Assembly: GCA_964498765.1 (NCBI GenBank)
Contig: CAZCIU010000004.1
Span: forward strand, 1 to 64,000
Reading direction: 5' to 3'
Length of the DNA: 64,000 nt
DNA from: UPXZ01 sp964498765
GTDB taxonomy: Bacteria > Bacteroidota > Bacteroidia > Bacteroidales > Paludibacteraceae
Each line of letters opens with the position of its first letter. Position 1 is the stretch's first letter. A program made the position numbers and the translations under genes. Below, piece by piece: positions 7,737-16,637 of this stretch. Under the pieces are notes generated by a model, which was given only the letters and a program-made list of their open reading frames with translations, was not told the DNA's origin and ran no database searches.

Positions 7737-8021
7737 ATGAAATACTTTTTAATCTATTTGCTTTTAGTTAATTTGATTGCTGCCGGAATATTTGTTTTTG
7801 ATAAAAAGGCAGCAATGAGAAATGGACGACGAGTTCCTGAGCTAAGTTTGCATTTGGTGGAATTGTTAGGAGGTGTTTTTGCTGTCATTTTGCTAATGTA
7901 CGGTATCAGACATAAAAATAGAAAATTTAAGTATTATATTTTCACGTATTTAATACTACTTTTGTGGATTGGAGTTTTCTTGATGACACGGTTTGAACTT
8001 TATCGTCTGACAAATTTATGA
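7737..8021 (+). CDS. DUF1294 small membrane protein
   Basis: A protein of 94 residues with three predicted membrane helices (about 1-20, 46-60, 68-85). The DUF1294 signature is clear: FDKKAAMRNGRRVPELSLHL, then LLGGVFAVILLMYGIRHKNRKFKY. The function of the family is unknown. Its last four bases overlap the start of the carbonic anhydrase (ATGA), which indicates translational coupling. It lies 34 bases after trmD. Confidence 0.85.
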   Translation: MKYFLIYLLLVNLIAAGIFVFDKKAAMRNGRRVPELSLHLVELLGGVFAVILLMYGIRHKNRKFKYYIFTYLILLLWIGVFLMTRFELYRLTNL

Positions 8022-8671
8022 AACAAAGAGAAGAAAAATCGACGCGGCTTTTTGAAGGAGTTAAAACTTTCAAAGAGCAGGATTTTGCCTCGGTCAGAGA
8101 GCTTTTCAAGGATTTGGAGCGCGAGCAAAATCCGCATACGCTGTTTATCGGTTGCTCCGATTCGCGTGTTGTTCCCAATTTGATTACGCACACTTTGCCG
8201 GGCGAGCTTTTTATAATTCGGAATGTGGCGAATTTGGTGCCTTATTACAACCAAAATCACGATAATTACCTAGCTACATCTTCCGCCATTGAATATGCGG
8301 TGAATGTGCTGGATGTGGATAATATCATTATTTGCGGTCATTCCAACTGTGGTGGTTGCCGTGCAATTTACGCCAGCGAAAGCAAAATGAAAGATTTGCC
8401 GATGGTGAAAAAATGGCTTGAATTGGCGTATCCGGTAAAAGAACAGGTTAGAGAAAAAATACTGAAAGCACGTTCGGCTTCGTGCAAGCGTGATGAATTC
8501 ACCGCTCAGCTAAATGTGGTGGAACAAATGAAGCATCTGCTCACATTTCCTTATGTAAAAGAGCGTTATGATGCCGGCGATTTGAATATTTTGGGTTGGT
8601 ACTACGTGATTGAAACCGGTGAAGTGTTTAATTATTCACCCAGAACAGAAGAATTTGAAAAAATAGTGTGA
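8018..8671 (+). CDS. Beta-class carbonic anhydrase
   Basis: A protein of 217 residues that interconverts CO2 and bicarbonate in the cytoplasm. The zinc ligands of a beta-class enzyme are visible: Cys46 and the Asp48-Arg50 dyad in FIGCSDSRVVP, then His108 and Cys111 in CGHSNCGGC. The segment GELFIIRNVANLVP is also typical. The gene starts within the stop region of the DUF1294 gene. Bicarbonate supply for carboxylation steps is the likely role (inference). Confidence 0.95.
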   Translation: MKQREEKSTRLFEGVKTFKEQDFASVRELFKDLEREQNPHTLFIGCSDSRVVPNLITHTLPGELFIIRNVANLVPYYNQNHDNYLATSSAIEYAVNVLDVDNIIICGHSNCGGCRAIYASESKMKDLPMVKKWLELAYPVKEQVREKILKARSASCKRDEFTAQLNVVEQMKHLLTFPYVKERYDAGDLNILGWYYVIETGEVFNYSPRTEEFEKIV

Positions 8672-8748
8672 ATGATGTTAGCTGTTTTCATCAACAATAA
8701 ATTTTTCAACTATTTAACTTCTTAACTACTTAACTATAAACTAAAGTA

Positions 8749-9087
8749 ATGGCTTGGATTTATTTAATTATCGGGGGATTTTTTGAAACACTTTTTGCTT
8801 TCAGCTTGGGAAAAATCTCAGTGACATCAGGCAAAGAAATGTTTCTGTGGATTGGAATTTTTCTGGTAGCAGTAAGTTTGTCGATGTTTTTCCTTTACAA
8901 AGCGATGAATATGGGTTTGGGAGTGGGAATTTCTTATGCAGTTTGGGGAGCAATTGGTGCTGCCGGAGCTGTAATTGCCGGGATTTTACTACTTAACGAA
9001 CCAGTTTCCTTTTGGAGAATATTTTTTCTGACAACTTTAATCTTGTCGGTTGTCGGCTTGAATTTAAGTTCAAATGCGGTGAAATAA
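8749..9087 (+). CDS. Small multidrug resistance (SMR) family transporter, SugE/Gdx-like
   Basis: A protein of 112 residues with four transmembrane helices and the conserved membrane-embedded glutamate in GGFFETLFAFSLGK (Glu14). The motif AMNMGLGVGISYAVWGAIGA is the SMR helix-3 signature, and LLNEPVSFWR precedes helix 4. SMR proteins work as antiparallel dimers exchanging protons for cations; SugE/Gdx members export guanidinium and others export quaternary ammonium compounds. The exact substrate cannot be read here, and I see no guanidine riboswitch in the 77 bases upstream. It precedes argC by 50 bases and may be co-transcribed. Confidence 0.9.
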   Translation: MAWIYLIIGGFFETLFAFSLGKISVTSGKEMFLWIGIFLVAVSLSMFFLYKAMNMGLGVGISYAVWGAIGAAGAVIAGILLLNEPVSFWRIFFLTTLILSVVGLNLSSNAVK

Positions 9088-9137
9088 TTTTCACAAATGT
9101 CTTGTTTCTAAAAATCTACGTTCTAAAAGTCTAAATA

Positions 9138-10106
9138 ATGATAAAAGCAGGTATAATCGGCGGTGCGGGATACACAGCCGGAGAATTAATCCGAATTCTC
9201 ATACATCATCCCGAAGTAAAAATTGAATTTATCAACAGTAGCAGCAATGCAGGAAATCCCGTTACGGCTGTTCATGGAGGCTTGATTGGTGAAACCGATC
9301 TGGTTTTTACAGAGGAGCTACCTTTGGAAAGTATCGATGTGCTGTTTCTTTGCTCAGCTCACGGTGATAGCAAGAAATTTTTGGATGCCAATCCGGTACC
9401 GGAAAAGGTGAAAATCGTCGATTTATCTACTGATTACCGTCACGCACGCGAAGGCAATGATTTTGTGTATGGACTGCCGGAACTAAACCATGAAGTGATA
9501 AAATCTGCCAATCACGTAGCAAATCCGGGCTGCTTTGCTACAACCATTCAGCTGGCACTTCTTCCTCTTGCGTCAGCAGGATTACTGACAAACGATATTC
9601 ACGTAAATGCTATCACCGGATCCACCGGCGCAGGTGTAAAACCATCTTCTACATCTCATTTTAGTTGGAGAAACAATAATATCTCGGTTTACAAAGCCTT
9701 TGAGCATCAGCATTTAACAGAGATTTTGCAATCGGTTCATCAATTGCAGGCTGATTTTGATAAAGAGTTGAATTTTATTCCGGTTCGTGGAAATTTTGCC
9801 CGCGGTATTTTCGCTACGGCTTACACAAAATGTGATTTATCACAAGAAGAGGCCGAAAAATTCTATCGTGATTTTTACAAGGATGCAGCTTTTACTTTTG
9901 TGGTAGCCGAAAATCCGGACATGAAGCAGGTGGTGAATACAAATAAGGCGATTGTTCATGTGGAAAAACATGGCGAAAATCTCTTAATCATTGTGGCTAC
10001 GGACAATTTACTGAAAGGAGCTTCCGGCCAAGCGGTACAGAATATGAATTTGATGTTTGGATTGGATGAAAAAATGGGTTTGAACTTAAAATCGATAGGT
10101 TTTTAA
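9138..10106 (+). CDS. argC: N-acetyl-gamma-glutamyl-phosphate reductase
   Basis: An enzyme of 322 residues that catalyses the third step of arginine biosynthesis, NADPH reduction of N-acetylglutamyl phosphate. The dinucleotide fold starts with GIIGGAGYTAGELIR. The catalytic cysteine is Cys132 in HVANPGCFATTIQLA, and the C-terminal block GASGQAVQNMNLMFGLDE is typical. Other arg genes usually neighbour argC; here none lies in the window, so argC is separated from the rest of the pathway. After its stop comes a small-RNA-like unit. Confidence 0.96.
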   Translation: MIKAGIIGGAGYTAGELIRILIHHPEVKIEFINSSSNAGNPVTAVHGGLIGETDLVFTEELPLESIDVLFLCSAHGDSKKFLDANPVPEKVKIVDLSTDYRHAREGNDFVYGLPELNHEVIKSANHVANPGCFATTIQLALLPLASAGLLTNDIHVNAITGSTGAGVKPSSTSHFSWRNNNISVYKAFEHQHLTEILQSVHQLQADFDKELNFIPVRGNFARGIFATAYTKCDLSQEEAEKFYRDFYKDAAFTFVVAENPDMKQVVNTNKAIVHVEKHGENLLIIVATDNLLKGASGQAVQNMNLMFGLDEKMGLNLKSIGF

Positions 10107-10205
10107 TAAAAGTGATTGCACTTTGTGCTGAATTTGAAAAATATTAAATCAAAATGTAAAGTGTGGTGAATTGCGAAAAGTGGTTGTTAAAATAATGTTA
10201 AATTA

Positions 10206-10237
10206 TTTGGAGCGAGCCTTGAAATGCAGTAACTTTG
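10206..10237 (+). promoter_or_regulatory. Full Bacteroidota promoter of an orphan transcript
   Basis: TTTG (10206-10209) and TAACTTTG (10230-10237) are separated by 20 bases, an excellent match to the phylum consensus. The next plus-strand gene begins at 13943, so this promoter does not serve a protein. Transcription would start near 10243. Confidence 0.65.
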
Positions 10238-10242
10238 CATCG

Positions 10243-10312
10243 TGATTTTTTCATAGTATTAGATTTAAGGTTAACGAGATTGGTTGTCGAGCGAGACAAC
10301 CATTCTTTATTT
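10243..10312 (+). ncRNA. Candidate orphan small RNA with terminal hairpin
   Basis: Downstream of the perfect promoter the sequence runs about 40 bases and then forms a hairpin: TGGTTGTC (10281-10288) pairs with GACAACCA (10295-10302), loop GAGCGA. A T-rich tail (TTCTTTATTTT) follows, as in an intrinsic terminator. Expected length is about 70 nucleotides, with no open frame of note. Promoter plus terminator in a gene-free gap between convergent genes is the pattern of a free-standing regulatory RNA; the family is not identified. An alternative is a decayed gene leader. Confidence 0.5.
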
Positions 10313-10372
10313 TAAACCCTTTTGATCTGTACTATTTTCAACATCTATCCTTATTCAAACCCTCAGGATCAA

Positions 10373-11107
10373 TTATTTCACCACAATCGTAATCTTTTTT
10401 GCTATATTCATTGCCGTTGTCAGTGTGCTTAGATTGGAGTTTAATTCTCCATTTTCCCCGGCATAATGACTGTGCCCGATCGGTTTTAGTTCTATCGTTT
10501 TACTTTCGTTGGTGTCAAATTCAGCCATGTAAACCAGCGCTGGCTGACTGGATGTTTTGTATTCGTTGTTTTCAGGATATTTGTTGTTTGTCCAGAATTC
10601 ATTCCAATCCCACGACTGGTTTAATTCTAGGTAAAGCCGATATTTCCCGTTCAATTTTTCGTTCGTTAACAGCGTCATATCAAATGAAGCAACCGGAGTT
10701 GCGCCTGTGTGGGCATCAATTTCCGGATTTCTGGTCGTTGGGAGCAAAGTTCCATTCTCATTCCGAATATTCCTTTCGTGCACCCAATACGGCAGTGCGG
10801 CCGGTCGCTGGATTTCGCCTGATAACCAATTGCCGGTTTCATGATTGGCTCGTCTGAAAACACCTTTCCCTATACTTTCTGACACATAAAGCGTCTGTAT
10901 AAACTTCCCGTTTTCATCCGCCAGCCAAATAGCAAACAATGGATGATTGTGCGATTTTCCCTTTTCGAATTTCAAATCAATTCTACTTCCTGAACTATTT
11001 TCACCGTAGGTGTAATTCGGAATATTCTCAGAACTTTTGTCAGTTGAAGCGCAAGAAACAAAGAAATAGCTAATAATTATTGCTAAGTAAATTATTTTTG
11101 AGTTCAT
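10373..11107 (-). CDS. DUF2271 domain lipoprotein
   Basis: A protein of 244 residues. A lipobox (FFVSC, Cys19) makes it a lipoprotein. The DUF2271 signatures are HPLFAIWLADENGKFIQTLYVS near residue 55, and DAHTGATPVASFDMTLL plus YRLYLELNQSWDWNEFW further on. The family is periplasmic or surface-associated and its function is not established; it often occurs with iron-related or TonB genes. It begins 15 bases after the TonB-dependent receptor and is almost surely in its operon. Confidence 0.85.
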   Translation of the reverse strand: MNSKIIYLAIIISYFFVSCASTDKSSENIPNYTYGENSSGSRIDLKFEKGKSHNHPLFAIWLADENGKFIQTLYVSESIGKGVFRRANHETGNWLSGEIQRPAALPYWVHERNIRNENGTLLPTTRNPEIDAHTGATPVASFDMTLLTNEKLNGKYRLYLELNQSWDWNEFWTNNKYPENNEYKTSSQPALVYMAEFDTNESKTIELKPIGHSHYAGENGELNSNLSTLTTAMNIAKKITIVVK

Positions 11108-11122
11108 AGTTTTCGTTTTGAA

Positions 11123-13510
11123 TTAGATTTTAACAATAATCCCGATTGTAGGCAAAATAATACCGTTGTACACTTCAATTTCGCGGAGCAACTGCCATTC
11201 CTGCGGATTAGCCGGATCATCCATTACTTGCCCGTTGCTGTCTCTGTTGGTGTAGATTGGCGGATTTTGCGACTTAAAGTTATAAACATTTTGGACATCT
11301 GCATACAAATTCAGCATCCATTTTTTGAAATAAAATTCCTTATCCAAACGCAAGTCGAGCTGATGCGAATTTTTCAGTCGCAAGGAGTTGAAATTTTCGT
11401 AGTCAATGTATGCTTGATTAGTTACAGCCCAGGCCGATTTTATTTTTGACAACTCGAAATTAATCGGCGAATACGGCGCACCGCCCACGAAGCGCCAACG
11501 CGTAGCTATGTTCCAGTTTCGCGGAAGTTTGTAACTGCTAATCAGGTTCAGCATGTGCTTTGTATCCCAGCTTGACGGCCGATAATTTTCGTTTTTATCC
11601 GTAAATTCACTCCTAAAAAAAGTATAAGTCAGCGACGTATTCAATTGCTTCCATTCCATCACTTTGGCTTGAACTTCAAAGCCATACGCACGACCTTTTC
11701 CGGTGGAAATGATTTCTTCGTCGCCAATTTGACCGTAATCAGTGCCTTTGCTCGCGATACTCAATCCGTCAGCAACCGAGAGCGGATAATTTTGATACTG
11801 CTTAAAAAATCCTTCCATCGTAAATCTGAGCACGTTTTGCGGACGAAAATCAAATCCCAGCACGGCCTGATTGGAGATGATAGACTTCAAATTTTCATTC
11901 TTGTTGACAAATTCGCCCGCGCTATTTTTAAATCCCATCGTGGTGTAAGCCGGTTGCATTGCGTATCTGCCCACATTGGCGTTGATATCCCATTTATCGG
12001 TCAGCTGGTACGACAGGGAAAGCCGTGGTGAAAGCTGATTGAGCGGATTGCTCATGTTTTTATTGAAATTATTTCCAATCGTACTGATGCCCAGCGAAAG
12101 ACGCAATTTTTCTTCAAAATAACTATCCGATGCTTGCGCAAAAACCTGATAACCAAACAAATTCAAATCCGTTTGATACTGAAAATCAGAGAGTTGACCA
12201 TTTGAAAAAACTTTTCGTTCTGTTTCATTAAAATAATTCGACCATTTCAGACCTGCGCCCACAAGTAATTTTACCGGCAAATCGGGATAGAGCCGTTCGA
12301 AACGAAGTTTGTTTTCAGCTTCATCCGAAGTGTAATTCGAGATTTTCGGCTTGCTTTCATCATTATCCTGATGCTTGAAATTATTGTTTCGAAGCATATT
12401 CCGGCTCAAAACCCAGGTGTCGTAATAATTTTCACCGAAATGCTTGTAAACCGCGCCTACCACGTAATTCCACTGGCGATAAACAGGCAGATAATTCAGC
12501 AAATATTTCTGCGCTTCGGTGCCGGTTTCCTGCAATTCTGTATTTAATGTCATATTGTCAATCGCACCAAGTCCGATAAACGTGATCTCATTTTTCTTGT
12601 CAATTTTGTACTTGTATTTTACCTGAAAATCGTTGTACGTGGGCAGAAACGGCAACTGAATGGCTTTGAACAGGAATTTCAGATAAGATTGGCGAGCCGA
12701 TACGATGAAAGTCGATTTATCTCCGATTGGTCCGTCCAAGGTGAAAGATGCATCTGACGCCCCGATTGAAAGTTTGGAATGGATGCGGTCAGAGCTTCCG
12801 TCTTTTTGTTTTAGTTCCATCACGGAACTCAACGCGTTGGGTCTGTTAGCCGGAAATGCACCCGTGTAAAAGTCAATTTCACGCACAAAATCAGGATTTA
12901 TAATACCGATAGCACCGCCGGATGAACCTTGCGTGGCAAAGTGATTAATTATTGGAATTTCAATTCCATCCAGATAAAACACATTCTCGGAAGGCCCGCC
13001 ACCACGCACTATCAGGTCATTCCGATTTGGATCGGTGGCTCCCACGCCGGGCAAAGTTTGCACAACTTTGGAAACGTCACGATTGGCTCCGGCCGTTTTC
13101 TCAATCTGCTGAACGCCAACGGAAAGCACCGAAAGCGGACTTTCTATCCGCTTGATATTGAGATTGCTACGCACCACAACTTCATTTATCTGAAAAGAGG
13201 CTTCGGGAACGGGAATATCGATAAATGCAGTCTGATTGCCCTGAACTTGAATTTCAGAAGAAAGTGTGGTTTGAAATCCCACGTACCTGACTTCCAACCG
13301 AATAAATCCCGGTTCGATGCCCGTAAAAATGAAATTTCCATCCAAATCACTTGTTGAACCGATCGTCGTTCCCTGAATTAAAATGGTGGCAAATTCAAGC
13401 GGTTCGTTTGTTTTTTCATTAAAAACACGTCCTTTTATACTGCCGGTTTGCGCAAATGCATGGAGAGAAAATGTTATTAATATGAGTAAATTGAAAATTC
13501 GTCGTTTCAT
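11123..13510 (-). CDS. TonB-dependent receptor with carboxypeptidase-regulatory-like N-terminus
   Basis: An outer-membrane protein of 795 residues. A signal peptide (1-20) is followed by a CarboxypepD_reg-like domain (about 23-110, starting GSIKGRVFNEKTNEPLEFATI), a plug domain (about 120-230, with VVQTLPGVGATDPNRNDLIV) and a 22-strand beta-barrel to the C-terminus. It imports a bulky substrate, such as a siderophore, metal chelate or oligomer, using TonB energy. There is no SusD partner, so a glycan role is less likely. It forms an operon with the DUF2271 lipoprotein and is divergent from a MarR regulator, which may control it (inference). Confidence 0.9.
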   Translation of the reverse strand: MKRRIFNLLILITFSLHAFAQTGSIKGRVFNEKTNEPLEFATILIQGTTIGSTSDLDGNFIFTGIEPGFIRLEVRYVGFQTTLSSEIQVQGNQTAFIDIPVPEASFQINEVVVRSNLNIKRIESPLSVLSVGVQQIEKTAGANRDVSKVVQTLPGVGATDPNRNDLIVRGGGPSENVFYLDGIEIPIINHFATQGSSGGAIGIINPDFVREIDFYTGAFPANRPNALSSVMELKQKDGSSDRIHSKLSIGASDASFTLDGPIGDKSTFIVSARQSYLKFLFKAIQLPFLPTYNDFQVKYKYKIDKKNEITFIGLGAIDNMTLNTELQETGTEAQKYLLNYLPVYRQWNYVVGAVYKHFGENYYDTWVLSRNMLRNNNFKHQDNDESKPKISNYTSDEAENKLRFERLYPDLPVKLLVGAGLKWSNYFNETERKVFSNGQLSDFQYQTDLNLFGYQVFAQASDSYFEEKLRLSLGISTIGNNFNKNMSNPLNQLSPRLSLSYQLTDKWDINANVGRYAMQPAYTTMGFKNSAGEFVNKNENLKSIISNQAVLGFDFRPQNVLRFTMEGFFKQYQNYPLSVADGLSIASKGTDYGQIGDEEIISTGKGRAYGFEVQAKVMEWKQLNTSLTYTFFRSEFTDKNENYRPSSWDTKHMLNLISSYKLPRNWNIATRWRFVGGAPYSPINFELSKIKSAWAVTNQAYIDYENFNSLRLKNSHQLDLRLDKEFYFKKWMLNLYADVQNVYNFKSQNPPIYTNRDSNGQVMDDPANPQEWQLLREIEVYNGIILPTIGIIVKI

Positions 13511-13942
13511 CTATTTAAAAATATATTAGAATGTTTTTGTTCTAAAATAAACATATTTAGTTCAAAATTGTTTTAAATTCGAAAAGATTTTTTTATTTGA
13601 TTTTAGAAAAACTAATAATATCTTTGTAAACCAGTTATTTGGGAGTAAAAGTCCTTAATTCATAATTTAAGCAAATTGGCTTATTATAATTTTTGATTTG
13701 TTTAATAACTTCGTAGAAGTTTCCTTTGCATAACCCCCAATTTTAATTGGGGGAAATAAATGTAAATAGAAAACCAAAACCCCGTAGGCGGTTTTCTCTA
13801 TTCCAATGGCAACTCTTACAGAGTTGTTATTGCATCCATATTCTTATTCCCCGAATAAATTCGGGGGTTACTTACGGATTTGTCCTACGGACACTTTTAT
13901 CGAGAATAATATAAATTTTATTGATTATTGAATATCAGTTGA
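13511..13942. other. Intergenic region between TonB receptor and MarR gene
   Basis: This stretch of 432 bases separates divergent genes and should hold both promoters. Apart from the MITE-like element at 13731-13870 it is AT-rich. The segment 13871-13905 (CTTACGGATTTGTCCTACGG and on) repeats the CCGTAGG core seen inside the element. I did not find an ideal TTTG/TAnnTTTG pair for either gene. Confidence 0.45.
13731..13870. repeat. MITE- or REP-like element with palindromic terminal inverted repeats
   Basis: The left end TAACCCCCAATTTTAATTGG (extending to 13753) and the complement of the right end, TAACCCCCGAATTTATTCGG (13870 back to 13849), match except at a few bases. Each end is itself a hairpin (CCCCCAAT/ATTGGGGG and CCCCGAAT/ATTCGGGG). 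Inside are further short hairpins: GAAAACC...GGTTTTC around 13769-13796 and AACTCTTACAGAGTT. At about 140 bases with no gene, it looks like a non-autonomous mobile or REP-type element. Confidence 0.5.
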
Positions 13943-14611
13943 ATGAAAACGAAAAATATATTGATTGAAATAATTGATCAGTTGGAGAAATACGAGCTTG
14001 CTTGCACGGCCAATAATTCTGAAATTTCAACATCAGATTTTCTGGAATTTCTGAATTTGCAAGAGCAACTTTCTGAAAACAGCTCAAAACGGCAGGCGTT
14101 GAGTGGCGGAAATGACGATTGGAGGCTCGACACATCGAAAAAAGGCGAAATGAACACCGATGTTTCGATTTTGGTGGTTTTGCTATATCGCTACGCAAAA
14201 GGCTACATCAAAAAAGCCCTTGCCGGAAGCGATTTGAAGAATGGTGAAGATTTTTCGTTTCTCATCACTCTGATGACGCACGAAAGTTTGACTAAAATTG
14301 AGTTGACAAAACTCCTTGTGATGGAAAAAACGTCCGGAAATGAGATAATTAATCGCCTTGTAAAGCTGAAATTTATTGAGCAAACACCCGATGAGGAAGA
14401 CCGGCGAAGCGTGCGAATTCGGATTTCGGATTATGGCAGAAGTCAGGTTTTGAAAGTGCTACCTGAAATGCAAAAAGTTTCCAGCATTGTAACCGGAAAC
14501 CTGGATAATAATGAAATAAGGACGCTGACGTACCTTTTGAGGAAATTAGATTTGTATCACAACGAAATTTATCACAACAGAAAAGATTATGAATTAGGAG
14601 ATTTGCTGTAA
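13943..14611 (+). CDS. MarR-family transcriptional regulator
   Basis: A protein of 222 residues. The winged-helix core occupies roughly residues 75-200: LVVLLYRYAKGYIKKAL, then the recognition region LTKIELTKLLVMEKTSGNEIINRL and the wing VKLKFIEQTPDEEDRRSVRIRISDYG, with the conserved DxRS-type turn. A segment of about 70 residues before the core is longer than in typical MarR proteins of about 150 residues. MarR proteins are usually ligand-released repressors of adjacent genes. It is divergent from the TonB receptor operon, its likeliest target (inference). Confidence 0.85.
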   Translation: MKTKNILIEIIDQLEKYELACTANNSEISTSDFLEFLNLQEQLSENSSKRQALSGGNDDWRLDTSKKGEMNTDVSILVVLLYRYAKGYIKKALAGSDLKNGEDFSFLITLMTHESLTKIELTKLLVMEKTSGNEIINRLVKLKFIEQTPDEEDRRSVRIRISDYGRSQVLKVLPEMQKVSSIVTGNLDNNEIRTLTYLLRKLDLYHNEIYHNRKDYELGDLL

Positions 14612-14620
14612 GTTGAGTTG

Positions 14621-16507
14621 TTATCCAATCTCACTCAATTCCAGCCAACGCATCTCTTTTTCGTCCAATAGTTCCGATAATTCAGAAAACCGTTCCGATA
14701 GTTTGATAATTTCATCACTGTCGGTTATTTCGCCTGATGAAAGTTTGTTTTCTATTTCGGATTTTTCTTTTCCCAGTTCCGGAATTTCTTTTTCCAAGGC
14801 TTCAAATTCCCTTTTTTCGTTGAAGGTCAATTTCCGAACAGTTTCTTTTCTTTCCTGAATATCTTGGCTCTTGGCTCTTGTTTCCTGGCTTTTTGTGTCT
14901 TCTTTGCTCTTCGTTGCTTGCTCTTTTTTCTGGTCTAAACTTTCTCTGTACTGCGTATAATTCCCCGGAAAATCCCTCACCACCGCATCGCCTTCAAACA
15001 CAAAAAGATGATCCACCACTTTGTCCATAAAATAGCGGTCGTGGCTCACCACAATCACGCAACCTTTGAATGTTTGCAGGTAATCTTCGAGAATATTCAG
15101 CGTTACGATGTCCAAATCATTCGTTGGCTCATCCAGAATTAGGAAATTCGGATTTTGCATCAACACCGTGCAAAGGTGTAAACGGCGTTTTTCACCACCG
15201 CTTAATTTGTAAACAAAATTGTGCTGTTTTTCGGGAACGAATAGAAAATAATTCAGAAACTGCGACGCAGTCATCTTTTTTCCATTGCCCAAATCCACTT
15301 CTTCGGCAATGTCACGCACCACGTCAATTACCTTCATTTCTTCGTCAAAAGCCAATCCATCCTGACTGTAATAACCAAATCGCACCGTTTCGCCAATGTC
15401 CACGCTTCCGCTGTCGGGCTTCACTTCGCCCAGCAGAATTTTCAGAAAAGTCGTCTTTCCCGTACCGTTTTTCCCCACAATACCCAGTTTCTCATAGCGG
15501 GCAAAATTATAGTAAAAATTATCCAGAATTTTCAATTCGCCGTACGCTTTGCTGATGTATTTCGCTTCAAAAATCTTCGAACCGAGATACGATGCTTTCA
15601 CGGCAAGTTTCACATTTTCATTGACAATACGCTGTTTGACACGCTCTTCAATGTCATAAAAACGGTCGATGCGACCTTTCGATTTTCCGGTGCGGGCTTG
15701 CGGTGTGCTTCGCATCCATTCCAGTTCCCGACGGTAAATATTCTGTGCCGAAGCGGTTTCGGCGTTGAAATTATCAATCCGTTCCTGCCGTTTTTCCAAA
15801 TAATAACTGTAATTTCCTGAGTAGCTGAAAAGCGTCTGGTTGTCCAGTTCCAGAATGTCGGTACACACACGATCCAGAAAATAACGGTCGTGCGTCACCA
15901 TCAGCAATGCCATCGACGAGCGTTTCAGGAAATCTTCCAGCCATTCCACCATTTCCAAATCCAAGTGATTGGTCGGCTCATCAAGAATAAGCAGTTCCGG
16001 TTCGCTGATAAGCACATTGGCGAGTGCCACACGTTTGAGCTGACCGCCGGAAAGTTCACCGATTTTCTGCTCAAAATCAGTAATTCTTAATTTTCCGAGA
16101 ATTTGCTTGATACGCGTTTCATAATCCCAGGCTTTCAGAATGTCCATTTTAGCCAAAACTTCTGTCATTTCCGCTTTTTCGGGATGAAGCATCGCGTGTT
16201 CGTAATCGGCTATGGTACGAACTATTTCGTTGTCGCTTTGCAGGCAGGCATCAATGACCGAAAGCTCGGCAGGGAAATCAGGCGATTGTTCCAAATAGCC
16301 AATCCGCAGGTCTTTTTTGTAGGAAATTGTTCCTGCATCAGGACTTTCACGGTTGGCAAGGATATTGAGCAAAGTGGTTTTCCCGGTACCATTTTTTGCA
16401 ATCAACGCCACTCGCTGATTATCGGAAATAGCGAATGAAATGCCGTCAAAAAGCCGTTTGTCACCGAAAGATTTGGTTAGATTTTCTATTTGGATGTAGC
16501 TGATCAT
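14621..16507 (-). CDS. ABC-F family ATPase, Uup-like
   Basis: A protein of 628 residues with two ABC domains and no membrane segments. Domain 1: Walker A IAKNGTGKTTLLN, signature LSGGQLKR, Walker B LLILDEPTNHLD. Domain 2: Walker A GKNGTGKTTFLK, signature LSGGEKRR, Walker B FLILDEPTNDLD. Between them is the ABC-F linker, and the C-terminal 100 residues form the charged coiled coil found in Uup. ABC-F proteins act on ribosomes to relieve stalls; Uup also affects DNA transposon excision in E. coli. Start MISYIQIENL at 16507 was preferred over an upstream in-frame codon at 16555 because the family begins there. It is convergent with the MarR gene, 9 bases apart. Confidence 0.93.
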   Translation of the reverse strand: MISYIQIENLTKSFGDKRLFDGISFAISDNQRVALIAKNGTGKTTLLNILANRESPDAGTISYKKDLRIGYLEQSPDFPAELSVIDACLQSDNEIVRTIADYEHAMLHPEKAEMTEVLAKMDILKAWDYETRIKQILGKLRITDFEQKIGELSGGQLKRVALANVLISEPELLILDEPTNHLDLEMVEWLEDFLKRSSMALLMVTHDRYFLDRVCTDILELDNQTLFSYSGNYSYYLEKRQERIDNFNAETASAQNIYRRELEWMRSTPQARTGKSKGRIDRFYDIEERVKQRIVNENVKLAVKASYLGSKIFEAKYISKAYGELKILDNFYYNFARYEKLGIVGKNGTGKTTFLKILLGEVKPDSGSVDIGETVRFGYYSQDGLAFDEEMKVIDVVRDIAEEVDLGNGKKMTASQFLNYFLFVPEKQHNFVYKLSGGEKRRLHLCTVLMQNPNFLILDEPTNDLDIVTLNILEDYLQTFKGCVIVVSHDRYFMDKVVDHLFVFEGDAVVRDFPGNYTQYRESLDQKKEQATKSKEDTKSQETRAKSQDIQERKETVRKLTFNEKREFEALEKEIPELGKEKSEIENKLSSGEITDSDEIIKLSERFSELSELLDEKEMRWLELSEIG

Positions 16508-16637
16508 ACAAAAATTAATTTTGTACAAAGGTAGAAAAAACTGATGAGAAGTCAAGAAACCAGTTAGAAGAAGCAGCTCTACATCGTTTATGAAAATCTA
16601 ATTGATATGTTTTACTTGAAAAAAAGAATTTTCTCAA

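Noticed and set aside
8672..8748. Guanidine riboswitch upstream of the SMR transporter
   Set aside because: The 77-base leader is AT-rich and unstructured, with none of the conserved riboswitch cores that I could recognise.
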